DNA of 64,000 nucleotides from positions 11,471,248 to 11,535,247 of the forward strand of contig NC_049995.1 of assembly GCF_000003815.2 (NCBI RefSeq), written 5' to 3'. Every line of letters begins with the position of its first letter. The first letter of the stretch is position 1. The DNA is from Branchiostoma floridae (lineage: Eukaryota > Chordata > Leptocardii > Amphioxiformes > Branchiostomatidae). Below are positions 11,790 through 24,020 of the stretch, in pieces. A program made the translations under genes and the position numbers. The notes under the pieces were generated by a model, which searched no databases, had not been told where the DNA came from, and saw nothing but the letters and a program-made list of their open reading frames with translations.

Positions 11790-13426
11790 TTAGCATGAAA
11801 GCTCATCTGTGTTGATAGAATACATATTGAAGTTTTTCAACTGTAGTACAACACAAATTATTCTCACCTCGAATTTTCAGTCGCTCTTCCGTCGACCTTC
11901 TTCAGGAGTGACGATTCAGTTACTCTGATCACGTGACTTAGAGACACGTGATTCGAGTAACGAATCATAAATGCCTGGCAGACGATATCGGCCAGGCATT
12001 TATGATTATAAATTCGCATCATTTTGCCGGTCTTATTAAGAATAAGAGGGTAGAGCAAGACGAAGAGCTTAGATCTTTTGATGTAACGGCTCTGTTTACT
12101 AGCGTGCCAGTTGACAAAGCGCTTGATATTATATTAGATAGACTACAGAACGACAGCACACTTTCACAACGGTCTACTTTGTCTCCAGTTCATGTCAGGG
12201 ATCTTTTGAAGGTTTGCCTAGACTGTACTTACTTTCTATACAATGGTGAATTTTTCAAACAAATCCATGGTGCGGCCATGGGCTCCCCTGTTTTCCCAAT
12301 AGTCTGTAACATTTATATGGAACATTTTGAACAGGTGGCTATCAACACCGCACTTCACCCGCCCTTGTGGTGGTATAGGTACGTAGATGATACTCACACA
12401 AAGCTGAAAAAGGTTCACGCACAAGAATTTACTGACCATATCAATAGTATTGACCCCGACATAAAGTTTACTTTTGAGGAACAAAAAGATAACACCCTAC
12501 CTTTTCTAGACACTGTGACAGTGGTTAAAGAGGACGGTTCTCTGGGCATTGACATTTATCGCAAACCAACCCACACAGACCAGTATTTGAACTTTGAGTC
12601 TAACCACCCCTTAGAGCACAAACTTAGCGTAGTCAGAACACTTTTACACCGTAGCAATACTATCATCAATGACCCGCTCAACAGACAAAAAGAAACATTA
12701 CACATAACACAATCACTTAAGCAGTGTGGATACCCGTCTTGGGCTATAAACAAAGCCACGGCACCCAGGTCCACTGTTCCCTGTGACCACAAGCCGAACA
12801 CTGCCACGCGCCAGAACAACAGAGGGTTTGTCGTCCTGCCCTATATGAAGGGCGTCTCGGAAGACCTCCGTAGGATTTTCGCGAGCCACAACGTACAAAC
12901 CTGTTTTAGACCTACGCGAACCCTACGACAGTCACTGGTGGCACCAAAAGACAAAACAAAGAAGGAGGATAAGTGTGGCGTGATATACCACATCCCGTGC
13001 CAGGGAAGAAATACCCGTGGTCCCTGCCAAGAATCATACATTGGGGAAACTGAGCGCTCGCTCAAGACTAGGTTCTTGGAGCACAGGAGAAAGAGTTCGG
13101 CCTCGTCGGAGGTATCACAACACATTCATATTGAGTCACCGGGACATTTCATCAGCTTGGACAAAGTACAAATATTGGACACCGAATCGGATTACTTTGC
13201 GAGGGGGGTAAAGGAGGCCATCTACATAAGAGCACATCAGCCGACACTCAACAGAGACGGGGGCCGATATCGTCTGCCAGGCATTTATGATTCGTTACTC
13301 GAATCACGTGTCTCTAAGTCACGTGATCAGAGTAACTGAATCGTCACTCCTGAAGAAGGTCGACGGAAGAGCGACTGAAAATTCGAGGTGAGAATAATTT
13401 GTGTTGTACTACAGTTGAAAAACTTC
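11790..13426 (+). mobile_element. Penelope-like retroelement copy with inverted ends
   Basis: The copy is flanked by AATAGACAAAACGTA at 11775-11789 and 13427-13441, a 15-bp target duplication. About 155 bp at the left (11829-11985) is the reverse complement of the right end (about 13265-13426), matching the inverted pseudo-LTRs known for Penelope elements. About 39 bp at the far left (11790-11828) has no partner on the right, which resembles the 34-bp extension described for Penelope. Inside is one open frame with reverse transcriptase and GIY-YIG endonuclease. The element landed in a local repeat whose uninterrupted relatives lie at about 13947-14050 and 15172-15266. Confidence 0.85.
11948..13339 (+). 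CDS. Penelope-like reverse transcriptase with GIY-YIG endonuclease, N-truncated
   Basis: The product is 463 residues. Reverse-transcriptase motifs in order are SFDVTALFTSVP (catalytic Asp about residue 45), GAAMGSPVFP (about 108-117) and the YVDD box (about 145-148). A linker with DIYRKPTHTDQYL (about 202-214), a Penelope hallmark, follows. The C-terminal GIY-YIG endonuclease shows GVIYHIPC (about 344), YIGETERSLKTRF (about 364) and EAIYIRAHQPTLN (about 423-435), so its catalytic Tyr, Arg, Glu and Asn are all visible. Full Penelope proteins run about 800 residues; here the N-terminal half is gone. The first 20 or so residues are read through the inverted terminal repeat, so this ATG is probably not a natural start. 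There is no internal stop, so the copy is young. Confidence 0.85.
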   Translation: MIRVTNHKCLADDIGQAFMIINSHHFAGLIKNKRVEQDEELRSFDVTALFTSVPVDKALDIILDRLQNDSTLSQRSTLSPVHVRDLLKVCLDCTYFLYNGEFFKQIHGAAMGSPVFPIVCNIYMEHFEQVAINTALHPPLWWYRYVDDTHTKLKKVHAQEFTDHINSIDPDIKFTFEEQKDNTLPFLDTVTVVKEDGSLGIDIYRKPTHTDQYLNFESNHPLEHKLSVVRTLLHRSNTIINDPLNRQKETLHITQSLKQCGYPSWAINKATAPRSTVPCDHKPNTATRQNNRGFVVLPYMKGVSEDLRRIFASHNVQTCFRPTRTLRQSLVAPKDKTKKEDKCGVIYHIPCQGRNTRGPCQESYIGETERSLKTRFLEHRRKSSASSEVSQHIHIESPGHFISLDKVQILDTESDYFARGVKEAIYIRAHQPTLNRDGGRYRLPGIYDSLLESRVSKSRDQSN

Positions 13427-13439
13427 AATAGACAAAACG

Positions 13440-15290
13440 TAGGTAATACGCACTCTGGTGAACCCACGCAGTTCGTTCTTGTCCTTTCGCAGTTATTACC
13501 AAGAGGGTAATTTTTTTGTAGCGTTTGTATGTATGTTTATGTGTATGTTTCTGGCCAGGTGGTCGTCTTGAAAAGGTCACTTGATGCTTTCGTCAATGGG
13601 CAAAATTTTCGGGACCGGGAAAAACGGGTCGTAATGACCAGGTGGTCGGCTGGAAGAGTTGGTCGCATGGGCAGGTTTGGCTGTATGTTGATGAACAGTA
13701 TAACTTGAGGATGCCTGGATGGATTGTATTGATACTTCGAAATGATTAGATTTGGGGCCCCCTAGTGGATTTCTATGGTACTGCAGTGGAACTTCTGGTT
13801 TTGATTTCCCCTATTCTGGACAAACTATGGTCATGATTTTGGTCGGTAGAGAGGTATTGTGGTCGGGAAGAATTGACAAAGTTTGGGTCCTCTAGTTCAT
13901 TGAGGATACCATGTGCTTGCATGGTATATGTGATTCATTTGATTTTAACCCATTTCTCTTGAAACTTTCTGAGAAATCAAATTATGTTGACTTTAAGATA
14001 AAATAGACAAAACATAGGCAATCTGAATTATCATGAACCCACGCAGTTCGTTCATGCAGTAATTCAAGGATGCATGGTTGTATTGTATTGATACTTTGTA
14101 TGTGGGTAGATCTTCATAAGACCCGTTTTTAATTGGGGTATAACAAAAAAAAAAAAAAAAAAAAAACTAGACAAGAGGGACAAGACGTTTTTTTCACTGT
14201 TTTCATTTATTCATTTCAAAGAACATACAAGAGAAGAAGGAAAGAAAAAGGGACGTGTCAAGCTACCCACGACAGGTTACTTGTCCGCCGAGCTCCCACC
14301 AACTCACACCTGCAAGATCTCGACCGAGAAGAGTCCAAATTAACTCATTTACGGCTCAAAATGACAGCAACGGTTTCCCGAGATTTCTGTTTTTGGGATT
14401 TTAAGAAAATGCCTTCGATTTTGAATTATTGGTAATTAAGTGCGAAAAATACAATCTTTTTTGCATGTTTCGACTGTAACTTTGCGTGAAATCCAAAAAT
14501 TAAAAAATCCTTAAAACAAAAAAGTTTTATTTGCCTCATAAATGACGAAAGATATGAAAATCGAGAACTTTCGATGACACATGCGGCCCATCTTATCAAG
14601 AGTTTGCTCAAGTTAAAGGCCTTCTTGAAAACAGAAAATGATCGTCTTTTTGAGCAACATCGAAACAAAACAGCTATTTGATTTCAAACGACAAGATCCA
14701 AAGTATGTAAAATCACTAATTAAATCTTATTTTGAAAACATTTTCCTTGTCAAAACATTTTGTTCATTTTCAAATATTTTACGGGTAGCCAAAAGTAGGC
14801 CTCCAGTAAACCGATATTTTGTCGAACGCGCATAGCAACGGGAAAGAATACCCTAGCAACCGACCGCCGTTATGTATGAGGATGAACAGCATAACTCAAG
14901 GATGCCAGGATGTATTGCATTGATTCTTTGTATGTGGGCAGGTCTTGATAAGAACTCAAAATGCTTAGATTTTTGGCCCCCTAGTGGATTTCTCTGGTAT
15001 TACAGCGGAACTTCTGGTTTTGATTTCCCGTATTCTGGACAAGCTATGCTCACGCTTTTGGTCGGTAGTTAGGTCTTGTGGTCGGGAACAAGTGACATAA
15101 GTTGGGGTCCTCCAGTTTAATGATGATACCATATACTCGCCTGGTATGTCCGCTAAATATTGTCTGGCGTTAACCCATTTCTCTTGAAGCTTTCTGAGAA
15201 ATTGGATTATTTTGACTTTAAGATAAAATAGACAAAACGTAGGCGATGCGCACTCTGATGAACCCACGCAAGTCTTTCATGTCCTCTTGT
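13440..15290. repeat. block of diverged repeats around a poly-A tract
   Basis: Two families alternate. One carries CTCTTGAAACTTTCTGAGAA and ATAGACAAAAC (13947-14028, 15174-15250, and 11720-11800 before the Penelope copy). The other carries ATGCCTGGATGGATTG-type and AGTGGATTTCT phrases (13708-13880, 14896-15070). A pure A run lies at 14144-14166. Several AT-rich frames on both strands are not protein-like. Confidence 0.6.
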
Positions 15291-15411
15291 ACTAAGCTCC
15301 GTATGATGAGTACTTAGTAATGCGTGTATTCAGTGGGTGTATGAACCACCTTTAGTAAGACACCAGGTCTGTACTGTACAGTACAAGCTACATATCCAGG
15401 CAGATTTAACT

Positions 15412-15668
15412 GATCCACTCACACAGGGAAGGACCCTGACTCTTTTCGATAAGCGTGGTGGGTTCTTTTCGGTGTTCGAGATGTAATGTTCTATCCGAGG
15501 GACAACCGTAGCCGAAACTTGGTACTCACTGTTACGTCAGTGAAGTGAGGAAATCTGTGTTAAGTACCTCTCCAAATGGCACTAAATCGCAACATGTCTG
15601 GGGAATCGAACACAGGACCTCTGGGCTCAGGAAGATAAAAACCCTGTCGCTACACTATGCGACTCTGT
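15412..15668 (-). mobile_element. tRNA-derived SINE
   Basis: The sequence shares CTCACACAGGGAAGGACCCT, TCCGAGGGACAACCGTAGCC and a degraded tRNA-like head (GGAATCGAACACAGGACCTC) with the copy at 50590-50885. The head is at the right, so the element is on the minus strand. Confidence 0.6.
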
Positions 15669-16059
15669 TCTGTTATACCTTCGAGACTGGTTTGATAGTT
15701 ACATTTGTTCATGGATACTCACATGGGAACGCTCCAATGTGTTTCTTCATTCAAGAAGAAATTGCAAAATACAGCACGTAGTAGTGTAGACACATGTACA
15801 GAGAGATAGACAGACAAAGGTTTTCACGATATAACCGTTTAACCAAGGTATATTTAACAGTAATAATGACTTAACAGTAGCGTGTTGGTTACTATTACAG
15901 GTAATGTAAAGTTGGCAAGATAAATGACAAATATCACAAAATATATCTGTGAATAGTGACTATTCTTTTATTATTGATGAATTTTTGACCAAAATATGCC
16001 TGGAAACTAAGCTCAACAACTGGATTAGCAGTCATCACTGGAGCTTTCCTCCTATCGCA

Positions 16060-16320
16060 TCAATGCACCGTCCCCGACTCCTCTTCCCAGCGTAATGGTG
16101 CGGAGGAGGGGTGCCCCAACAGCCAATCGGTGCGCAGGTGGATATGACGTCACGAGAGGCCCCCTGAGGCCGCTTCTGGCGCGTTGATTGGTGGAGACCG
16201 CGCTGACGTCATGACCTATGTCCCCAGGGACGGGTTCCGGCAGGTGGTTCGCACAGAAAAGGGTGACGTCATGCCAAAAAGAAGGGTGGAAGGCCTCATC
16301 TTGAGGCTCGGAAGGGGCTA
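16060..16320. promoter_or_regulatory. promoter-like patch with three CREs and CCAAT boxes
   Basis: Three perfect TGACGTCA palindromes (CREB/ATF sites) lie at 16145-16152, 16204-16211 and 16264-16271, spaced 59 and 60 bp. CCAAT-type sequences (GCCAATCGG near 16121 and GATTGGTGG near 16186) lie among them. The patch is GC-rich in AT-rich surroundings. I see no adjacent coding exon on either strand, so it would drive a non-coding or distant first exon, or act as an enhancer. Confidence 0.5.
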
Positions 16321-16619
16321 GTTAGGTTTAGGTAGTCAAAAGTGCAAAATATAAATGCCGATGACTTAAAAGAGTACTAGTCGGATATCTTTGACATTGA
16401 ATTCAAAATGACGTCGATACTTCTCGATTTTCAAAAATCATTTCAAATGCATGGTCGCAATTGGAAACATTGCCTTTTATTAAATTGCCTATTCCACGTC
16501 TTCATACTTTTACGTGTGAACAAATGGGATAATGAGCTTTCATATACATGTTGATGATATTACGAAGATATCTATGGTAGAAAAATAGTGTTGACTCGAA
16601 TGAGCTAGAATTTAGATGC

Positions 16620-17060
16620 TTGGAAGTGGGTATCCTCGTAACTGAAAACCCCCTACTCCAGCCTCCAACTTCCGTGAATGAACAAATTATGTATTACTAC
16701 AGAGCTAGCGGGCGTGTCGTCATAGGGAGACACAGCGTTCCATTCATGGTATCACATCTACCGTCCATCTGTTGTTGTCTGACATCCACCCCCATTCTGT
16801 CTCTGTTTCCATCCATATTTTCTGTCCACGGAAGCCATATATCCAGTATCCGTATCCATATCCAAAACAAGAGTGTTTTCAACGTAGAGAAAATTGGACG
16901 GGATACCAGGGTAGTCCATTCATGGTATCAAATCTACCGTTCATTTGTTGTTTTGTATCCATCCCTAATCTCGTCCTATTCTCGTCCCTTTTCATTCTCT
17001 ACACGATAGTATTTAGTCCAGAAGGAAATCCTCATAAGAGGCCCAGAAAGTGAGAAACGT
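16620..17060. repeat. imperfect direct duplication
   Basis: TCCATTCATGGTATCA followed by TCTACCGTCCATCTGTTG at about 16740 recurs with small changes at about 16916, an offset of about 177 bp. Open frames across it look like low-complexity sequence. Confidence 0.5.
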
Positions 17061-17273
17061 AGCTCACATTGTACTTTATTATAGAACGATATCTTGGTGT
17101 CCCTATATGTAGGTCATTATTATTAGGTATGCAGTTCTATGGTCCAGGTGGAACATCATGGTTCTGAGGCTCTTTATGCAAATGTATGCAAATTAGGCAA
17201 ATATGCCTCCAATTGAAAATCAAACAGCATACGTATCCTGTACCCTTAGCCCTATCATGAAACTAGTATGTTG

Positions 17274-17458
17274 GGTTCTTCAACGTGCTCGAGTTGTGGC
17301 TCTCCTCAAACACGGGATCTCCATTTAATGTCTAGGTACTCATTTTCACATTTCCACTCATTTCCCGAGGACACAATATTGGGGCATATCAAGGGACAAG
17401 AACCCAGGACTTCTGGGCTTTGAGTCAAACACCCTGCCCTTACGCTCTGTGACGCCGT
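17274..17458 (-). mobile_element. tRNA-derived SINE, degraded
   Basis: TTGGGTTCTTCAACGTGC, GGGATCTCCATTTAATG and ACCCAGGACTTCTGGGCTTT follow the SINE pattern of the 50.6-kb copy. The tRNA-like head lies at the right and is decayed. Confidence 0.5.
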
Positions 17459-17609
17459 CCTCAAATCAAGGCATCATTTCAAGTGGTATTTTTTCCAGCG
17501 TAACATCTTATCCATTCACATACGCGGTAACCTTGTTTCGCACAGCGGATGTGCCTCTAGCTCTGTAACAGACAACGCTGCATGTTTGTTTTATTTCGCT
17601 TATCAAATA

Positions 17610-18044
17610 TTACCACATAATCATGAGAGATTTCTTGTCTCGGGTCAAAAATACTTCTCTCTTATTGAAGCTATTCACTGCTTGCCTCTGGCTCATAAAA
17701 GGGTATTTATAGAAATATCCACGCCGGTAGTGTCCTAGATTTCTGTACTGATGCGTATAAAAAGAAGCATGTCTATAGGAGTACTTTCTTTCTGTGCAAA
17801 AATATGTCGCTTTGTGTCGGCACATAACGATAGCAGAAGAATACAATAGTTCAGATGGTCTTTTGTCCAGTTTATCCCTGTATTTTGTAAATACGTCATA
17901 GATATAAGGTGAAGAAATGACGTCTAGGATTTTCGACATTGTTGGTTTAGTTATTATAACAAAGGATGTTGTTATTACGTCAAAAGCTTTTATCCGAATG
18001 GAATTTAAATGCGATGTTGTGTAGAGAGGAACTATCAGCGTCAA
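17610..18044 (-). other. orphan 144-codon open frame
   Basis: The frame runs from MTLIVPLYTT to DKKSLMIMW and is rich in Tyr, Lys and Arg. It has no signal peptide, membrane segment or motif that I recognise. There is no evident promoter. It is one of the longer uninterrupted frames in the window not explained by a repeat, but chance remains the best explanation. Confidence 0.15.
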
Positions 18045-18613
18045 ATACTGGCGTCTGGTTGTTGTTTGATAACGTAACAGGATGTTATCTTACGAATTAA
18101 AGAAATTAGATGAATCATCTTCTTCTATGTCGTCATCTTTCTTGGAACTGTCGTTGAGTGTAAGTAATTATCACCAAGTATGGTACGGGCAGCCTTACGT
18201 AACGTTATAGCATCTATTTTCAAAATCATGTCAGAAAGCTTTGGCCTTAACAAGTAAATGTTATGGATGACATCCTTTACAGACGCCAAATTTAATGCGA
18301 GAGGGCGAAAAAAACAGATATGTTAAAAAAACAAGATGACAAAATTTTCAAAATAGACACCAAAAACGTTGTGGCAAAACATCGTATCACTATTAGCCAT
18401 CAAATCTTTTATTCCTGTATTAAAGAAGTGCACAAAGTGGCACTTGTGTGGTAGACTAGCATCACTTAATATTAAGTTTTTAACTACACAAGGCTACCAC
18501 ACAGGTGTCACGTCTACAAATACTGAACTAGTTTCACTTCTACAACAGTCATGGCTAACTCACTAGTGTCACTTCTACAAGTACAAGCAAGACTACCACA
18601 TGGCATACATGTA

Positions 18614-18823
18614 TTGTAAATGTATTTCAGTTTGCGGGGATTTAATTCCGCGTTAGCGGGAAAAAGAACTTTTCGCGGTGGTTTTAAGTTCGCGGTAGCA
18701 CCATAAACTAGCTGTAGTCTCTTACTGCCATGGAAAAATGTTCGCGGTGGTTTCAAGTTCGCGGTGAAGCGGCCACCGCGAAAACCGCGAACATTAAACC
18801 ACGCGAAAGTTTCTGTATTTACT
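18614..18823. repeat. GCGGTGGTTT foldback MITE, copy 2
   Basis: Nearly full length, from GTAAATGTATTTCAG through GCGGGAAAAAGAACTTTTCG, CTCTTACTGCCATGGAAAAA and CGGTGAAGCGGCCACCGCG to TTTCTGTATTTACT. It is non-coding. Confidence 0.8.
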
Positions 18824-19731
18824 AGTACATGTATCCCCCATTTTGGTACTCCTAAGAGACTTATGTCACCCACAAAAATTCAGATGCTGTGGCCAAAATT
18901 GCACTGTACTTCATCAAAGTAAAAGTAAAGTAATGAAATAAATGGTAATGTCTAATCAACTATAAGGTACTAGGTTTACTATTGTGGGCAATGTGGGGTT
19001 TGACTACTTCATGAAGGCAGTGTTTAATTATGAACTGTACTGTGTGCAAATAACGAGTCAAGTCAAGTTAAGTTTGGTGATTTTGGTAGAAACGTATTCT
19101 TTTGAAGATATGCGAAACGCAATGCGGTTGAAAAAGTAGAATTTTCAACCTCCGTGGTTAAAGCTCGGTGAAATTGTGGCAGCTGTGTGAAAGAATCTAT
19201 TTTTCGGTCTCACAGAGTACACTGTCTGATAAAATGTTTTTCAACCACCTCAATGAAAGATGTAGAATATATCTTACTTATTCTGAGGCAGCGTAAGTGT
19301 GTTTGTTTGTGTAACTTTGTGTCAGCAAGGTAACTCAAGAACGGCTGAATGGGTTTTGTTATAGTAGCGGTGTTGGTAGGTTGTTACAAAAACTGGAAAT
19401 GATTAACGTTACATTTGGGGCCCAGCGGCTTTCATAGGTACTGCAATGGAACTTGTTCTTGTGTTCGGAGAGAGGTAATATAAGTTTGGGCTCTCTAGGT
19501 ACTAGAGAACTACAAAGAATGCACGGAGTTAGATTTGCAAAACTTATGTGTGATAGGTCGTTCAGTACGTTATAGCCAACTGTCACATAAGTTGGTATCA
19601 TACCGAAGAGCAGAGGTTGTTCAATATCGAATGGATAATTTGGAACAATTCGTTTAAATTCTAAAACTCCTTTGAAGGCCATATCTGTGTTCTCAAAATT
19701 GAATGACGTAGAAGTTTATCAGTAGTTTGTT

Positions 19732-20180
19732 CGAACGTATGTACGGACGTAAGGTTCATTGTTTTGAAAACACGTCAGGTGTAGGTTCATATACTATCAG
19801 CAGACGCGTGGCACCCCTGAACTGTCACTCAAAACCCTACCCTCGTCATGGACTATTTACAAGTGTATCCGTATGACGTAGCCGGTATTGCACCTTATGG
19901 CGTAACACAAAGCAGTGTACATTGCTTAGGAACAGTACTAGAGTACGCAAGGAAATGGTTGATTTGATCCCAAATGTTCTTTGGAAATGTGGTAAGTTCT
20001 TTAACTCTTATCTTATCTAACTTTTTGAACATATGCAAATCAGGGCTGTATGCAAATCGTCGATGACGGAGGCAGCGTTTTGATTGACAGATTGTGGGTG
20101 CCACGCGTCTGCTGATCGTATATGAACTTGCACTTGACGTGTTTTGAAAACAATGAATCTTACGTCCGTCCATACGTTCA
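19732..20180. mobile_element. foldback element with about 80-bp inverted arms
   Basis: The left arm (CGAACGTATGTACGGACGTA, CATTGTTTTGAAAACACGTC, CAGCAGACGCGTGGCACC) is mirrored by the right arm (GGTGCCACGCGTCTGCTG, GACGTGTTTTGAAAACAATG, TACGTCCGTCCATACGTTC). The centre (about 19815-20095) is non-coding. Confidence 0.8.
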
Positions 20181-20519
20181 CGTGGGGAGGGAGGCGTGTG
20201 CCTGACGTCACTGAAACTGTTATCCGGATGTTGGCATTCTTGCCTCTTTTGTTACACGGTCAAATTGAGAATAAACGTGTAATCCCGCGTACGAAGAAGC
20301 TATTAGGTCTTTAACCTCAGGAGTTATACTTTGGATACTGAATTCAGCCTAGAGTTGTAACTTATACGTCCTGCACAAGCGTAAAAGAAGCTAACAGTAA
20401 CACACAGAAGAGTAGAAATTAAAAGTTGTGCTTGGCTGAAAATGCGTACTCTCTCTCTCTCTAGCAGAGAGGGTCATACACACAAAAATCAGAAAGGCCG
20501 ACAAAACGCCTAAAAAGAC

Positions 20520-20690
20520 TAATCTCCAATCAAATATTGCGGTGCCATAAGATAATATCATTAAAGCTTGGGGACGAGTTTAGCCGGTGGCGAATGAAAC
20601 TCTTATGCCGGCTAACTCCTTCCCAAGCTTATGATATATTGTACTATCTTATGCCATCGCAAGATCTGCTTGGAGATTAGAAACAAAGGC
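20520..20690. mobile_element. TAATCTCC foldback element, diverged copy
   Basis: The ends TAATCTCCAA and TTGGAGATTA frame inner inverted segments (TGCCATAAGATAATATCATTAAAGC against AAGCTTATGATATATTGTACTATCTTATGCCA, in parts). It belongs with the better preserved element at 43012-43184. Confidence 0.65.
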
Positions 20691-20829
20691 ACCAAAAATT
20701 AGCTGCAGTCTAATTTCTGCTTGGAGAGTACTAGTAGAGAACACTTGCGTTAGCGAAGCGCATTTTACTATAGAGAAGCAGAGTCCTCCCCAGAGGATGG
20801 AATAACGGAGGCTCTCCACTATATTCCTA

Positions 20830-22640
20830 GTCCAGCCCCACTATACTACTTTTGAAATTTAGTGTGTTTCTTCCCTACTTTCTTGGTTAGTTTTGCTAAA
20901 ATTAATGAAAATTCACAGATTTTGTGCCAAGTGGCATCACTTTTCCAGTGGGCATTGTGTGAAAAAACTTGTGAATGGGTGATGATCAAAACAATAGTCG
21001 TTTTGCCAATCACAAAGGAATCACTATAAATATAATATATTGTACTTGTAGTATTTGACACCCTCTGTCATTGCAAAATGAACCCATTTCTATGAAAGCG
21101 CAGCGCGTTCGTTCTGTTTTTTTGCCAGCCCCTCCACTATACTAGTACTAAAAAATTGTGGGGAGAACCCTGACAAGCTAGACATCATGCTTCATGTTAG
21201 ATGAGGAAGGGTGCATTGCCTTTTATACCTAAATCCTATATTTTCTGATCCTTCTCAACATTGTATCTACATGTAGGCCTACCGATGAGATTGCATTATT
21301 ACCCTTATTATCAACATTATGTATCTGTTATACACACCAGACCTAGCTATGAGAACTGTTTAAAGCTATCTGACGTTAGTAATCGTGACTCTACTGTACT
21401 TGGTGGCAACGAAATCCCCTCAAAGATATCCAAGTTATGTGACACTGGATAACTCAGAGGTAACAGGGGGATTGTCACTGATTTTGAAAGCATGGTTTAA
21501 TTTTGCAATATTTTTTTCTCAAGATTACGTTCTCAAAATACTAAATTCAGTACGTTGCGAGTTGAATTAGCTGCCGCGCCCACACATCCGACAGGAGGCG
21601 CTGCTGCATCATAGATTTCAGTCGCCATCGCCGACACTACTGCATTTATGTCTCGAGTCGACATGTGGCGCTGCTGCAACAGTTTAGATTGACATATTAG
21701 ATTTGTATATGTTTAGACATTTCTTACACAAGGCGCTTCAACGCGTAGGTAGTAACTACACTTAGTCACTTAACCCATACTATTTGGCAACTATTCAATT
21801 TCAATGGCAAAAAACGGCAGCACTGAAGATAAATGGCGACACAGAAAGAATTCAAAATTATTAGTGGGGCATCTTAAAATATGTTAATCAAATCTACATT
21901 TGTACCTTTACAAAGATGGTTATGTTTATCTCAGCATTCCTATGTGTTTCCATCTGTAAACGTACCTCCAGAATGCCTGGATAGACTGTCTTGAGATTTG
22001 GTATGTGGGTTATTGAACTAATTAGATTTTGGGCCCCTGGATTTCTGTGGTATGATACATAGTTAAACATTCGATTTTGATATCTTGTGATCTGACCAAG
22101 TTCTGGTCATGATTTTTGCTTGGCAGATATAGCTCTGGTGGCCGGGAAGGTGTGACATAAATTTGAGCCCTCTGGCAACTTCTTTTGGAACTGCAAGGTG
22201 CATTTCAGTTGCAGACAGAAAATACACGCAAGTCAACTATAGTGCAACCTATATAGGCTACTGAAATGAAGACTAATGCATTGGTATCATCTTGATTATG
22301 CTGATATCAGGACTATCTTTGCTTAACCAATAAGGAAAATCTATATTTCAATTGTGCTAAATGATAGTAACTTCATACTCGGTACGTAACTTGCTTTGAG
22401 AGGAACTTCAATGAATATGAATAATGCAAATCAAGTCCTTATTTATACAATTAATGAGAAAAGAGTCAAATATTTTAGATGGCATATTCATACTAGTTTT
22501 AAATGGGATAATCTTCAGCAATTTTAACTTCAAGAATTTTTTTGTATCTTGAGGTCATGGACCAAATAGTTCAAGCCTAACATGCATCAAATATAAAGCT
22601 GAAATAAACTACACCACACCAGTGATGGGTTTTTAATTGT
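20830..22640. other. non-coding stretch with one dispersed repeat
   Basis: The only recognisable item is a copy of the ATGCCTGGATAGACTG / GGGCCCCTGG repeat at about 21970-22165. The remainder shows no protein-like frame. Confidence 0.4.
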
Positions 22641-23159
22641 ATTTTTACCTTTCTGGCAAGATTGGCGAGACAAAGAACGTCACGAGGCAACAACATGGCA
22701 AAAGCAACATACGAAATGCGAGGACTTACACTAGCTACAAAATAAGTACAAGAACAGTGTCTGTGAAGTTATAAAACTTTCCACATTTACATGTACATCT
22801 TACAATTACATGTAGGCAATATGTATTAGTAACTAATAATAGCATCAACAATACACCCCAAAACATGTTACAAAAGCTTTCTATCATGGAATGATCTATT
22901 TAACATCAAATCGTTTGTAGCTATGCAATTCCAAAAACAGTAGTGGCAAAAGTACTTGTAGATTAAGACAGCTCCTTTGAAAGATAATACTCGTACATGT
23001 ATACAACTACACCAACACCTAGATAACTTAGCAAACCCTTTTACACCCTCCATAAACTGATGATCCTATTCTGTGCTGATGAAATTGGCGTATGCCATTT
23101 GAAAGTCTTTTCACCAAGAAACTTTGTAGTCATACATATCAGTCTTCTCTACACTGCAA

Positions 23160-23450
23160 AATACTGGTTTGCAATAGCAAAACCCAATATCATTTACATT
23201 CATTTTTTTTCCAAACTGACATTGTAAAATTACATACTTCAATACACATCGAGTCATGAAGGCATTAGTGAATAGTCACATTTGGTTAAGTAATATGAAC
23301 TCTCGTAATACCATCTGAAAAATACTGGTTTGCGATAGCCAAACCAATATCATTTACTTTCTTGTCCAAACTGACTTTATAAAAATTAGATATTTCAATG
23401 TAGTGTTGAGTCAAGAAGGCATTTGTGAATAGTCACATTAGGTTTGTGTT
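23160..23450. repeat. 161-bp imperfect tandem duplication
   Basis: AATACTGGTTTGCAATAGCA at 23160 recurs as AATACTGGTTTGCGATAGCC at 23321. Both are followed by CCAATATCATTTAC, CCAAACTGAC and GTGAATAGTCACATT. It lies downstream of the immunoglobulin receptor on its strand, possibly in the 3' UTR or beyond. Confidence 0.75.
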
Positions 23451-24020
23451 AGGTTAGAACTTAATACCACCGTATGCCATAATACCGCCATATGAGAAAA
23501 AATACATGATGTTCCAATGCAGCATCAGTAATTCTGAGGTACATGCACTTCAGATATTTATAAGTGTTCAAGACAATCTTGAAAAGGCCCCAATAACAAT
23601 GTATTATAGATGTGGCAGTGTTATGGCACCCAGTGAAATTATGATAGTTGTTGTTAGATCAACTGATATTAGAACCTTTTTAAACAACCAGAAGTAAAGT
23701 GCCTGCCAACTTTGGGTTGTATAAAAAGATAATCTTTCACCAAGGCACCACCAGTAGCTAAGTTCATATGCTACTACTCTCTAGTGTTAGTCCATCAAGA
23801 TTACAAATAATGTACTTCACATGATCACAAAATAAGTTCATTGTCTACAAAATTGATTCACTTCTTGTGACACAAATCCTTACCTAAAACAAAAAAGTTG
23901 CCTCTTCTAGAGTATCTAAATGCTCAACTTCACAATTAAAAATGCTAAAAGTGTACGTAAATCTAGTTCACCTTTATCCACGGGGTAACATATCCATTTT
24001 AAAAAGCATGGTTCCAAATT

